Positions 27,261-36,430 of a stretch of 64,000 bases of DNA are shown one piece after another. The stretch's first letter is position 1; the number at the start of each line of letters is the position of its first letter. The position numbers and the translations under genes are program-made. The stretch is taken from assembly GCF_003576455.2 (NCBI RefSeq), contig NZ_CP032869.1, positions 3,968,001 through 4,032,000 on the forward strand, written 5' to 3'. The notes under the pieces were generated by a model, which worked only from the letters and a program-made list of their open reading frames with translations, had not been told where the DNA came from and made no database searches. Source of the stretch: Mucilaginibacter celer (GTDB taxonomy: Bacteria > Bacteroidota > Bacteroidia > Sphingobacteriales > Sphingobacteriaceae).

Positions 27261-27372
27261 CTTGCGCTCGTTTGCAACGAGCGCTTAACCTGGGCTCGCG
27301 TTTGTAACGCGTTTTTTTTCTTACGTTGCAAATGTAAGCCCACGTTAAGCACTCATCACAGATGAGCGCAAG
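27261..27372. repeat. 112-bp multi-hairpin repeat element
   Basis: Outer arms CTTGCGCTC (27261-27269) and GAGCGCAAG (27364-27372) are perfect complements. Inside are hairpins GCGCTCG/CGAGCGC (27264-27284), CGCG/CGCG (27297-27311), CTTAC/GTAAG (27320-27338) and CTCATC/GATGAG near 27351-27365. A near-complementary pair, GCTTAACCTGGGC with GCCCACGTTAAGC (27338-27350), joins the halves. The result is a branched, cloverleaf-like element just after the ECF sigma stop codon, so it could also serve as its 3' structure. The outer stem and first hairpin compete for the same bases. Confidence 0.7.
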
Positions 27373-27386
27373 AAAAAAGCATTCAA

Positions 27387-27974
27387 TCAAAAAACAAAGA
27401 GAAACAGCAACGAAACCGCAACCCCGCTATACTGCGGGTACCAGGACCGCAAAAACTTCAAAGCGATGGTGATCTGATTCTCCACCGTACGTTTAGAAAT
27501 ATGAAGCCTTTCCGCTATCTCATCATTACTCAAATTCTCCACCCGGCTCATCCAGAAAATTTCCTGACAGCGCCGCGGTAATTGTTTAAGCACATTGCTC
27601 AGCTCGGTTTGCAAATCTTCATAGCCAAGTTTTACATCAACATCACTAACAACTGCCAATGCCGGATATTCAGGTAATTCCTCCCGGTATTCAACTATTT
27701 CGGTTGCCAGTACACGCATCTGTTTGTAAACATGGTACCGGGCAGTAACCAAAATATATTTCTGAAAATCGATAATGCCTGAGGTATGCCTTTTTTGCCA
27801 CAGGGCCACAAAAACATCGTGAACTATTTCTTCGGAAGCAGTATCATCTTTCAGGTACTTTTTTGCCGTTTGATACAATTTATGCCAATACCTGTTGTAC
27901 AGGACCACAAAAGCCCTGGAACTATCCGACACAACGGCGGCCCATAATTCGTTGTCAGTAAGTTTGTTGGTCAT
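27387..27974 (-). CDS. ECF sigma-70 factor (Bacteroidota FecI-like)
   Basis: The 195-residue protein has a sigma-2 region (RAFVVLYNRYWHKLYQTAKKYLKDDTASEEIVHDVFVALWQKR) and a sigma-4 helix-turn-helix (LPRRCQEIFWMSRVENLSNDEIAERLHISKRTVENQITIAL). The C-terminus carries a hydrophobic stretch (YSGVAVSLLFLFVF) sometimes seen in this branch. Such factors are held by a membrane FecR anti-sigma and released when a SusC-type transporter binds its glycan. Unusually, it is divergent from its fecR (28131), with 156 bases between starts. It probably controls fecR-susC-susD and possibly the GH110-like and GH32 genes. Confidence 0.9.
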   Translation of the reverse strand: MTNKLTDNELWAAVVSDSSRAFVVLYNRYWHKLYQTAKKYLKDDTASEEIVHDVFVALWQKRHTSGIIDFQKYILVTARYHVYKQMRVLATEIVEYREELPEYPALAVVSDVDVKLGYEDLQTELSNVLKQLPRRCQEIFWMSRVENLSNDEIAERLHISKRTVENQITIALKFLRSWYPQYSGVAVSLLFLFVF

Positions 27975-28083
27975 GATTGGTGCGATAAAATTAGAAATTA
28001 TTTATCATTTGCAAATGTCAACCGTACATAAATTTAATTTGATACTTCTTTTTCAAATGTATGTGTGTAGGCTTCCTTTGGGA

Positions 28084-28094
28084 TACACTATATA
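28084..28094 (+). promoter_or_regulatory. Shared motif TACACTATATA upstream of fecR, glycan locus 1
   Basis: The motif lies 36 bases before the fecR start at 28131 and is identical to the motif upstream of the GH110-like gene. TATATA could be part of a -10-like element. Assignment to the ECF sigma encoded next door is speculative. Confidence 0.35.
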
Positions 28095-28130
28095 AGTAAA
28101 GGCCCCAATCCCATAGCGGCCCAACCAATA

Positions 28131-29282
28131 ATGACACCGGAAGAATACATCGAATTGTACGAAAAGTTTGCTTCGGGCCGCTGCACTCCCGAAGAAGAAG
28201 CGAGACTGATGGAATACCAGGACGAGTTTCACTTACCTGAAACCAGCAACGGCCCCGTCAACGGCGCCGATAAACAAAAACGCGCCCGCATCTATGCCCG
28301 CATCCGCGAATCGCTGACTGAACAGCCACAACAAGGACGCACCTTCAAAATGTGGAGCCGGATAGCTGCCGCTGCTGTTATTGTATTGGTTTCAGGTATT
28401 TTCTTCTTTCAAAAAAAACAGCCGGTTCAAAATACCATAGCTGTAAATTCTGAAAAAAAATCGCCTTTTATACCAATTAAACCGGGTAAAAACACGGCGG
28501 TGCTTACCCTGGCCAATGGCTCAACCATTACTTTAGATTCTGCCCAAAACGGGGTATTGGCAACATCAGGCAAAACAGCTATTAAAAAACTGGCTAACGG
28601 ACTTATCGAATACAGCGGCAATAATGGCGATCAACCTGCGGCCCAGGCGGCAATGAACACTATTTCGGTACCGCGCGGCGGCCAGTATACCGTTAAATTG
28701 CCCGATGGTACTATGGTTTGGCTAAACTCGGCCTCTTCCCTATCGTACCCGGTAGCCTTTACCGGCGCAACCCGAAATGTTACTTTAAGCGGCGAAGCTT
28801 ATTTTGAGGTTACCAAAAACCCGCGCCAACCTTTCACCGTGCATACCGGCAATGTTGACGTAAAGGTATTGGGCACTCATTTTAACGTGCAGGCTTATGA
28901 TGACGATAAAAACAGCAAAACCACCCTGCTTGAAGGCTCGGTAAGCCTCTCTAACAAAAACGCATCGGCCCTATTGGTTCCGGGGCAGCAGGGGGTTACA
29001 GGCGCGGGCCAGGGCATTGTTACCCGCAAGGCTAATATAAACCAGGTGATAGCCTGGAAAACGGGTTATTTCCTTTTCAGGGAAAACGACATCCGCGATA
29101 TTATGAAACAGATTTCGCGCTGGTATGATGTTGAAGTTGAATACCAGGGCAATATCACCCACAAAACCTTTGGCGGCATCTACTCAAAAAATAAAGAGAT
29201 AACCGAATTATTAAAAGGACTTGAATTAACCGGACTTGTTCACTTTAAAATTGAAGAAAGGAGGATAATCGTAATGAATTAA
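28131..29282 (+). CDS. FecR-family anti-sigma factor, glycan locus 1
   Basis: The 383-residue protein has a cytoplasmic N-terminal part (EEYIELYEKFASGRCTPEEEARLMEY), one membrane helix (IAAAAVIVLVSGIFFF), a periplasmic FecR domain (VPRGGQYTVKLPDGTMVWLNSASSLSYP; VTLSGEAYFEVTKNPRQPFTVHTGNVDVKVLGTHFNV) and a C-terminal DUF4974 domain (FRENDIRDIMKQISRWYDVEVEY). It transmits the signal from SusC to the ECF sigma factor. It leads the plus-strand genes of locus 1 and is followed by a hairpin and then susC. Confidence 0.92.
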   Translation: MTPEEYIELYEKFASGRCTPEEEARLMEYQDEFHLPETSNGPVNGADKQKRARIYARIRESLTEQPQQGRTFKMWSRIAAAAVIVLVSGIFFFQKKQPVQNTIAVNSEKKSPFIPIKPGKNTAVLTLANGSTITLDSAQNGVLATSGKTAIKKLANGLIEYSGNNGDQPAAQAAMNTISVPRGGQYTVKLPDGTMVWLNSASSLSYPVAFTGATRNVTLSGEAYFEVTKNPRQPFTVHTGNVDVKVLGTHFNVQAYDDDKNSKTTLLEGSVSLSNKNASALLVPGQQGVTGAGQGIVTRKANINQVIAWKTGYFLFRENDIRDIMKQISRWYDVEVEYQGNITHKTFGGIYSKNKEITELLKGLELTGLVHFKIEERRIIVMN

Positions 29283-29312
29283 CACTTACTTACGGTTACC
29301 CTGTAAAAAAAG

Positions 29313-29338
29313 ATCAGGAGCGTTGGCGCGCCCCTGAT
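29313..29338 (+). terminator. Hairpin between fecR and susC, locus 1
   Basis: ATCAGGAGCG (29313-29322) pairs with CGCCCCTGAT (29329-29338) with one mismatch and a 6-base loop. The following T-run is short (TTTAAT), so it may be an attenuator rather than a full terminator, letting susC have a separate expression level. Confidence 0.45.
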
Positions 29339-29404
29339 TTAATGCCGGGGTAATCAACTACCGATTGTGCACCAACCAATTATTAATTAAAACCTGACAT
29401 TCAA

Positions 29405-32400
29405 ATGTATAAAATATTTACTGAATCAAAGTTCAGGCGGCACCACTATGCGCTGCTCAAATTTATCCGGATTATGAAATTAACGTGTGCCCTGGTCATG
29501 ATGGTGATCATGCAGGTAAGCGCCAGAACTTACGCGCAAAAGGTGAGCCTTGATGTGCAGAAAGCATCGCTTGAGGATGTGCTTTACGATTTACGGCTGC
29601 AAAGCGGTTACGATTTTATTTACAGCTCCACTATAATGAACTCGGCCACGCCGGTTTCGTTATCGCTTAAAAATGTGGATATTAAAAAAGCGCTGGATAT
29701 TATTTTCGCCAACCAGCCGCTTACTTATCTCGTTAATAAAAAAACCATCACCATCAAGGCCAGGCCCGAACCTGAGGCCCCCATTGCCATCGCCGTAAAA
29801 GGTAAAATTGTTGATGAAAAAGGCCAGCCTTTCCCCGGGGTAAACGTGCAGGTAAAAGGCACCCAAACCGGCACTATCAGCAAAAGTGATGGCACTTACA
29901 GCATAAACGTACCTGATGATAACGCGGTGCTGGTTTTCAGCTTTGTAGGTTTTGTGAAACAGGAAGTACCTGTAGGCAGCAAAACCGAGATAAACGTTAC
30001 GCTGGCCGAGGATAAAAAAAGCCTGGGCGAGGTAGTGGTAACAGGTTACAGCACCCAAAGCAAACACACCCTAACCAGTGCCATCGTATCTGTTAAAGGC
30101 GAGGAAATTACCAAAAGGGTAGCTACCGATCCAACTGCTTTATTGCAAGGCCAGTTACCGGGCCTCTCGGTAATTCAAAACTCGGCCGAACCGGGTAACG
30201 AAAATGTGCAGTTACGTATCCGCGGCGTGGGTACTTTTAGCGGTGCCGGTAACGATCCGTTGGTAATTGTTGATGGTATTCCGGGTAACCTGGGCATTAT
30301 CAACCCAAATGATATCGAATCGGCCACGGTACTGAAAGATGCGGCGGCGGCCACCATTTACGGTTCGCGCGGTGCCAATGGCGTATTGGTTATCAAAACT
30401 AAAAAAGGTAAAGCAGGCGCTTTAAGCCTGAGTTATAACTACAATGTTGGCTTTGCCACTCCTACAAGGTTACCTAAACTCATCACCAACTCGGCAACGT
30501 TTATGGAATTACTAAACGAGGCCGAAGCCAACTCGGGCAACGCCCCTATTTATACGCAGGCACAGATCGACCTTTATAAAAACGCTACCGACCGGGTAAA
30601 ATACCCCAACCACGATTGGCTGAAAGATATGTTTAGCACCGCCACCGTGCAAAACCATTACCTTAACCTAAGCGGTGGTAACGAAGCCACTACTTACAGC
30701 ATTGGCCTGGGCCTCACCAACCAGCCCGGTACCATGCGCGGTTTTGAGTACAAAAAATATACGTTGGATCTGGGTTTAAACTCAAAAATCAATAAAAGGG
30801 TAACTTTAGGAACAAACTTCCAGCTGCGTTATGGCGACAGAAATTATCCGTTTAACAACGCTACCGACCTTTACATTTCTACCTTAGCCCAATCACCACT
30901 TTACCCGGCCCAAACTGCCGACGGTTTATGGATAACCAAAGCTTATGATAAAGAGTTGGGTAACAAAAACCCGGTACTGGCTTCGCAAATTCAAACCCAT
31001 AACCCTAACTATTACGGGCAGGGCAATATCTCGTTAGATGTACAGATTTTTGATGCATTGAAATGGGAAAACCGTGCGGGCATCAGCTTCAACCTGGTAA
31101 AATCAAAAACTTTTACGCCTGTTGTGCCGATGTATTTGTACAGCGATCTGTCGTATTATCGCAACAGCGATGTGGGTACGCCGGGTCTTAAATCTTCTGA
31201 AGAAGACGAATCGCACTCAACCGTTTATAGCCAGTTAAACTTTCACAAACTGTTCGGCAAGCACGATTTAACCATTTTGGGCGGTGCGCAGCAGGAAGTT
31301 GACCATTACAGCAATTTAGGCGCGTTCCGTACCAACTACCCTACCAATGATTTGCAGGAAATTGATGCCGGATCATTAAACGGCTTACAAAACAACGGCA
31401 CCTCATCGCAATGGGCCATCAGCTCGTTTTACGGTAATGCCAACTACAATTTTGATGATAAGTACCTGTTAGGTGCCAGCATGCGTTACGACGGTACATC
31501 ACGTTTGCCAAGCAATTCGCGCTGGGGTTTATACGAATCGTTCTCGGCCGGTTGGAGGATCTCGAAAGAGAATTTTCTGAAAAACGTAACCTGGTTAAAC
31601 GATTTGAAGATCAGGGGATCGTGGGGTGTGTTAGGTAACCAGAACATCGGTAACTATCCTTACCAACCTACCCTGGTACAAAGCGTATATGCTTTTAACG
31701 GTTCAATTTCGAGTGGTTTCCAGGCTAATCAACTCGTAGATCCCAAGCTTACCTGGGAATCAACCCGGATGACGGATATCGGCCTCGATCTCTCGGCTTT
31801 TAATAATAAGCTTAGCTTCACTTTCGACTGGTTTAATAAATACACCTACGATATTTTAAGAAGTTCGCAGGTGCCGCTGGCGTTGGGTGTTAATGCTCCT
31901 ACCGTTAACAACGGAGCGGTAAGCAATAAAGGTATTGAGCTTAGCCTGCACTACCAGGATCGCGTTAACGAAAAATTCAGCTACTATGCCACCGCCAATT
32001 TCCAGATGTACCGCAACAAACTGGTACAATTTGGCTCGCCGGAGGTAGGCGGTCCCGATCAGCAAACCATTATGCAAAACGGCTATCCTATCAACTCGTT
32101 TTACCTGTACACCATGCAGGGCATTTTTCAAAGCCAGGCCGAGATCAACGCCGCGCCCGATCAATCAACCCTTGGTGGTGCGCCAACTCCCGGCGATATC
32201 AGGTATAAAGACATCAACGGCGATGGTAAAGTGGACGCTAACGACCGCAGCATCATTCCCGGCCAGTACCCTAAATTTGAGTACTCATACACCATGGGTG
32301 CAACCTGGGGCAATTTTGATGCGAGCGTACAGTTATACGGATCGTACGGTGCTAAACTTTTCCTGTACAAATGGGGTGTTGACCCGTTTGCGCAAGGTGC

Positions 32401-32770
32401 CATGCCAACAACCGACTGGCTGAACCGCTGGACACCGACAAACCCATCTACCACCATGCCTAAAATTTATATGGGTTTTTATGGCTATCCTAAAATTACC
32501 AGCGTACAATCAACCTTCCACCTGTACAGCGCAAGTTTTATGCGCGTTAAAAACGTACAGGTTGGCTACACTTTCAAAAAGAACCTGATTCCCGGCGTAA
32601 AATCGCTGCGTGTGTACACTTCGGTTGATAACCTGGCGCTGTTTACCCCGCTTAAACAAGGTGCCGACCCCGAAAGGCAGGACATCAACTACAGGCCTGA
32701 TGCCTGGTATGGCTTTGCCGGATATCCGCAAAACAGGACCTTCTCATTTGGTGCATCCGTTCAATTTTAA
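29405..32770 (+). CDS. susC: SusC/RagA TonB-dependent transporter with STN domain, locus 1
   Basis: The 1121-residue outer-membrane protein starts with a long signal region (to about ARTYAQ), then an STN domain (about 45-115: VSLDVQKASLEDVLYDLRLQSGYDF) that signals to FecR. Next come a carboxypeptidase-D regulatory-like domain (VDEKGQPFPGVNVQVKGTQTG), a TonB plug (RIRGVGTFSGAGNDPLVIVDGIPG; KDAAAATIYGSRGANGVLVIKTKKG) and a 22-strand barrel ending FSFGASVQF. It imports oligosaccharides, likely fructans if the neighbouring GH32 gives the specificity. The STN domain and the nearby sigma/FecR pair indicate substrate-induced transcription. susD follows after 10 bases. Confidence 0.95.
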   Translation: MYKIFTESKFRRHHYALLKFIRIMKLTCALVMMVIMQVSARTYAQKVSLDVQKASLEDVLYDLRLQSGYDFIYSSTIMNSATPVSLSLKNVDIKKALDIIFANQPLTYLVNKKTITIKARPEPEAPIAIAVKGKIVDEKGQPFPGVNVQVKGTQTGTISKSDGTYSINVPDDNAVLVFSFVGFVKQEVPVGSKTEINVTLAEDKKSLGEVVVTGYSTQSKHTLTSAIVSVKGEEITKRVATDPTALLQGQLPGLSVIQNSAEPGNENVQLRIRGVGTFSGAGNDPLVIVDGIPGNLGIINPNDIESATVLKDAAAATIYGSRGANGVLVIKTKKGKAGALSLSYNYNVGFATPTRLPKLITNSATFMELLNEAEANSGNAPIYTQAQIDLYKNATDRVKYPNHDWLKDMFSTATVQNHYLNLSGGNEATTYSIGLGLTNQPGTMRGFEYKKYTLDLGLNSKINKRVTLGTNFQLRYGDRNYPFNNATDLYISTLAQSPLYPAQTADGLWITKAYDKELGNKNPVLASQIQTHNPNYYGQGNISLDVQIFDALKWENRAGISFNLVKSKTFTPVVPMYLYSDLSYYRNSDVGTPGLKSSEEDESHSTVYSQLNFHKLFGKHDLTILGGAQQEVDHYSNLGAFRTNYPTNDLQEIDAGSLNGLQNNGTSSQWAISSFYGNANYNFDDKYLLGASMRYDGTSRLPSNSRWGLYESFSAGWRISKENFLKNVTWLNDLKIRGSWGVLGNQNIGNYPYQPTLVQSVYAFNGSISSGFQANQLVDPKLTWESTRMTDIGLDLSAFNNKLSFTFDWFNKYTYDILRSSQVPLALGVNAPTVNNGAVSNKGIELSLHYQDRVNEKFSYYATANFQMYRNKLVQFGSPEVGGPDQQTIMQNGYPINSFYLYTMQGIFQSQAEINAAPDQSTLGGAPTPGDIRYKDINGDGKVDANDRSIIPGQYPKFEYSYTMGATWGNFDASVQLYGSYGAKLFLYKWGVDPFAQGAMPTTDWLNRWTPTNPSTTMPKIYMGFYGYPKITSVQSTFHLYSASFMRVKNVQVGYTFKKNLIPGVKSLRVYTSVDNLALFTPLKQGADPERQDINYRPDAWYGFAGYPQNRTFSFGASVQF

Positions 32771-32780
32771 TCAGTAAACA

Positions 32781-34265
32781 ATGAAAAAATATATCATCAT
32801 ATTTATAGCAACGGTGGCCGGTATTACTTCATGTAAAAAACTGGATGTTACACCTCCCGATAAATTATCGAACTTAAATTTCTGGAAAACCTCTGCCGAT
32901 GCCGACCTGGCCCTTACCGGCATGTATACCACCCTATACGCCCGTAGCGGACAGATAGCAACCTACGCCCCCATGTGGTACGAAAATTTTAGCGACGATT
33001 CGTACACGCAAAACAACCAGGCCGGCGCGCAGCAGGCGCTGGTAGCAGGCTTAACCCCATCAAGCGGTGGTTTTGTGGGCGATGGCAATAACAGCTTATA
33101 CATTAACGCTTATAAAAGCATCGCATCTACCAATACTTTTTTGGCTAATGTTGATAAGGTGCTTACCGGCGATAAGTTGACCCAATACAAAGCCGAGGCT
33201 TATTTTATCCGTGCCTTCAGCTACTTTTTATTAGCCGAAACTTATGGTAATGTTCCCTTGTTAACTGCCGATCCTATTACGTCGGATTTTAAGCAGAAAG
33301 TAAGTAAATCGCCAAGAACGGATATTTTGAAACAGATCGAAAGCGACCTGAATAACGCGATAGCCGGTTTACCCAATCAAAAATATACTACCGGTCATGC
33401 GGTTAAAGGTTCGGCACAGGGGTTAATGACCCGGGTACTGATGTTTGAAAAGAAATACACCGAAGCGGCAGCTATGGCCAAAACCATTATTGATGGCGGT
33501 TTATTTTCGCTGAATGATAACTACTCGGGCAATTTTTATAAGCCCGATCAGAAAAGCAGTCCGGAGATTATGTTTTCGGTGCAGTATAGCGCGCCTACTG
33601 TTCCTCACCCGGATGCGTTGACCATGATCCTGATCCTGCCAGGTTATGTTGACTTGCAAGGTACCCAGGATATGATCAATGAGTATGAGGCTAACGATCC
33701 GCGTAAAAAAATGACGTTCTTCTTCCCCGGCGATACCCCCGCAGATGGCTGGCCTTACACCCAAACTGTTGGCAAGCCCGGCGTTAATAACTGGACAGAA
33801 GGTTTCTATCCATCAAAAAAATGGCTCGATCCAAAAATCACCAACCCGCAACCTGGTTTACTTGACGACCAGGATTATGTATGGATAAGGTTTGCCGATA
33901 TTAAGCTGATGTATGCCGAAGCACAAAACGAAGTAGCCGGTCCGGATGCAAGCGTTTACAAACAGGTTAATGAAGTAAGGTCACGTCCGGGTGTGAATAT
34001 GCCTGCTTTAGCTTCAGGTTTATCGCAAGCTGCCATGCGCGATAAGATAAGACATGAACGCCGCGTTGAGTTTGCGTTGGAAGGTTTGCGTTATTTTGAT
34101 ATGCGCCGCTGGGGGATTGCTAAAGATAAGCTGAACGGCTTTATCCAAAACCCGCTGATCCCGGCTACCAAAACCATTTACAAAGACAACTTTGATTTTT
34201 GGCCATTGCCACAATCGGAAGTGGATAGGAATAAACCCAATTTGATACAGAACGAGGGGTATTGA
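32781..34265 (+). CDS. susD: SusD/RagB glycan-binding lipoprotein, locus 1
   Basis: The 494-residue lipoprotein (signal ending GITSC) has the RagB/SusD helical core, with TPR-like helices (AEAYFIRAFSYFLLAETYGNVPLLT), the C-terminal signature KIRHERRVEFALEGLRYFDMRRW and the final FWPLPQSEVDRNKPNLIQNEGY. It forms the lid of the SusC transporter on the cell surface and binds the glycan. It is 10 bases after susC and ends just before the 31-bp inverted repeat that separates it from the convergent GH32 gene. Confidence 0.95.
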   Translation: MKKYIIIFIATVAGITSCKKLDVTPPDKLSNLNFWKTSADADLALTGMYTTLYARSGQIATYAPMWYENFSDDSYTQNNQAGAQQALVAGLTPSSGGFVGDGNNSLYINAYKSIASTNTFLANVDKVLTGDKLTQYKAEAYFIRAFSYFLLAETYGNVPLLTADPITSDFKQKVSKSPRTDILKQIESDLNNAIAGLPNQKYTTGHAVKGSAQGLMTRVLMFEKKYTEAAAMAKTIIDGGLFSLNDNYSGNFYKPDQKSSPEIMFSVQYSAPTVPHPDALTMILILPGYVDLQGTQDMINEYEANDPRKKMTFFFPGDTPADGWPYTQTVGKPGVNNWTEGFYPSKKWLDPKITNPQPGLLDDQDYVWIRFADIKLMYAEAQNEVAGPDASVYKQVNEVRSRPGVNMPALASGLSQAAMRDKIRHERRVEFALEGLRYFDMRRWGIAKDKLNGFIQNPLIPATKTIYKDNFDFWPLPQSEVDRNKPNLIQNEGY

Positions 34266-34290
34266 TCCTAACACGAATAGTTATATAACA

Positions 34291-34387
34291 ACGTCATTGC
34301 GAGGCACGAAGCAATCCCCGATATGCAAAGCGGCTATGCAAATCGGCCCTGTAAAGTCGGGGATTGCTTCGTGCCTCGCAATGACGT
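34291..34387. repeat. 97-bp element with perfect 31-bp inverted arms
   Basis: Arms at 34291-34321 and 34357-34387 are perfect reverse complements over 31 bases, with a 35-base spacer. It is located between the convergent susD and GH32 genes. The arm sequence begins CGTCATTGCGAGGCACGAAG, a type I recall as a dispersed repeat in several bacteria. It can act as a transcript-end structure for both genes. Confidence 0.88.
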
Positions 34388-34399
34388 TTTTGAGAGTTC

Positions 34400-35923
34400 C
34401 TAACTCTTTCCTTTCAAACCCCACATCTTCAAACTCTTAATCACCGCCTCACCATCAGCAAAAGCAGATACCCCGGTAGCATCCTGATCAGGATAAATCA
34501 TCGTTGAGATCACTTTTTCGCCATCGTTACCAAAAACCTCGAGCGATGAGCCATCAACCAAAACTTTTATTTTAAGCACCCCGCCGGTAATATTCATGGG
34601 CGCTGTTTGCAACAGATTCTCCGGCGATTTATTATTTTTTTCGGACGTAGTGCAATCAACAAACAGTTCCTGTTTTTCAATGTCGTAGCCTACCCTTACC
34701 TTTTTATCGGTACCGGGTTTTTCAACTACATTAAGACCCGCTTTTTTGGCGTTTTTAAGATCAATTTCAGCATCTATCCAATAAGCGTTACTATTGGTTG
34801 GCAGCTTCAATCCTTTATCAGTTACCGCCACATTCTTTTTCTCAATAGGCTTACCATTGGCATATTTTGATAGCGAACGGGTTACAAATACCGAGGGCAA
34901 TTGGTTAAGCACCAAACCTTCATCGGTAGTTTTTAGTGATAAATCATGTGGGATGGACATCTGTCCTTTCCAAGGATAAGTTTCCTGCCTGCCGTTTTGC
35001 AACCAACCTAACAGTATCTTTTTATTTTCGGGAGCATCGCGCCAGGCAATAGCGGCGTAAAAAGCATCACCATAATCAACTTTCATTACTTTACTTTTAT
35101 CGGTGATGCTGGTAAACGTGGTACCATCAAAATCGCCTACAAAGTATTGGATCAACGGACCATGCTCGCCGCCTAAGGATACAAACAATACCCACTTGAT
35201 ATTTTTCTGGTCACCATCAACCACTAATGGCAATAATGATGGACATTCCCAACCATTTTTGGTGTAACCTGCCGGGCCGAAATCACTTAGCTTAGTCCAG
35301 TCTTTCAGATTTTTAGAACCGTAAAAGCGTACCATGTGGTCATCCACCATCGATACGGTCATCACCCATTGTTTAGTTGGCTCATACCAGAAAACATTAG
35401 GGTCGCGAAAATCGCGCATATGGAGATCGATGACCGGATTTTTGGCATATTGCTTAAAGCTTAAACCGCCATCATTACTGTAAGCTATAAACTGTGATTC
35501 TTTTTTCTGATTAGGCTGATCGGCAGTAAAAACAGCTACCAGCGGAGGCTTACCATTTATGCCAAAGCCACTCGTATTTTTAACATCCAGCACCGCCGAA
35601 CCTGAGTAGATCCAGGTGGTGGTATCATGACTGATTACCTCGGGGATAGCAACCGGCAGATGTTTCCAGCTGATGAGGTCTTTACTGGTGGCGTGCCCCC
35701 AGCTCATGTGGCCCCATTTGTTTTCGAAGGGGTTGTGCTGGTAATAGAGGTTAAACTCGCCGTTTAAAAATATCAGGCCGTTGGGGTCGTTAGTCCAGTT
35801 TTTGGCTGGGGTAAAATGATATGCCGGTCGCCAGTGCGGAGTTGGTACCGGCGCTTTATCCTGGGCGAATGCGTTGCACGTTAATGCCATCAATGCGAGG
35901 TAAATTGATTTAGCTTTGTTCAT
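34400..35923 (-). CDS. Glycoside hydrolase family 32 (fructan hydrolase)
   Basis: ATG 35923 gives a 507-residue protein with a clear signal peptide (MNKAKSIYLALMALTCNAFAQ); a reading extended to 35983 lacks one. The three GH32 catalytic residues are visible: nucleophile Asp46 in WTNDPNG, transition-state stabiliser Asp174 in FRDPNVF, and acid/base Glu226 in GWECPSLL. The C-terminal beta-sandwich (SLEVFGNDGEKVISTMIYP) is also present. It hydrolyses beta-fructosyl linkages of levan, inulin or sucrose; exact specificity cannot be read. It converges on susD of locus 1 and supplies the only clear clue to that locus's substrate. Confidence 0.95.
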   Translation of the reverse strand: MNKAKSIYLALMALTCNAFAQDKAPVPTPHWRPAYHFTPAKNWTNDPNGLIFLNGEFNLYYQHNPFENKWGHMSWGHATSKDLISWKHLPVAIPEVISHDTTTWIYSGSAVLDVKNTSGFGINGKPPLVAVFTADQPNQKKESQFIAYSNDGGLSFKQYAKNPVIDLHMRDFRDPNVFWYEPTKQWVMTVSMVDDHMVRFYGSKNLKDWTKLSDFGPAGYTKNGWECPSLLPLVVDGDQKNIKWVLFVSLGGEHGPLIQYFVGDFDGTTFTSITDKSKVMKVDYGDAFYAAIAWRDAPENKKILLGWLQNGRQETYPWKGQMSIPHDLSLKTTDEGLVLNQLPSVFVTRSLSKYANGKPIEKKNVAVTDKGLKLPTNSNAYWIDAEIDLKNAKKAGLNVVEKPGTDKKVRVGYDIEKQELFVDCTTSEKNNKSPENLLQTAPMNITGGVLKIKVLVDGSSLEVFGNDGEKVISTMIYPDQDATGVSAFADGEAVIKSLKMWGLKGKS

Positions 35924-36153
35924 GGTAAATTCAGCAGGTTTATAATTTCGATGCAAATTACAAGCCTTATCGGATAATGCCATCCTTTACTGTATTTTTT
36001 TATTGTGGGATGGACATTTATTTTCATCAATGCGCACGGCTGTAATAGAAATATTAATTAAGAGTTTTGATTACCACAGGCTTCCAATTAACGTTCTGTA
36101 AGTTTTTTAATCCTTTATCGTATCCCAATAAGATGTTTTATCTTCGCCCCACG

Positions 36154-36369
36154 ATGAGCACCGAAAGATTAGCAGCACAGTTAGAGACCCGGATCTTTTA
36201 TTTTTATGTTGTAGAGCAAACACCTGAGAAGATCAAGATCACGATGTACAGCACGCCTTACACTTTGCGCAAGCAAGGCGAAAAATGGCGGAATGCATCG
36301 GCTAATGTTATGCAAATGTCGCAGGAACTGATTGATTCGGTTGTTGCAACGGTGTTATCCCAGCCATAG
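36154..36369 (+). CDS. Small hypothetical protein (71 aa)
   Basis: Starting from ATG 36154 the product is MSTERLAAQLETRIFYFYVVEQTPEK..., a soluble, charged 71-residue protein ending VVATVLSQP. Upstream ATG 36133 and TTG 36067 are in frame, but the extra residues look like non-coding sequence, and a -7-like TATCTTCG lies at 36139-36146. I do not recognise a domain. It lies between the GH32 gene (divergent) and GH92 gene (convergent). The balanced, helix-prone composition suggests a true small gene. Confidence 0.55.
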   Translation: MSTERLAAQLETRIFYFYVVEQTPEKIKITMYSTPYTLRKQGEKWRNASANVMQMSQELIDSVVATVLSQP

Positions 36370-36430
36370 GATACTTTCACAACTGCCGCAAGGGGGAGGA
36401 CGCTTGCGGTAGCCATTGGCAACGAGCAGT

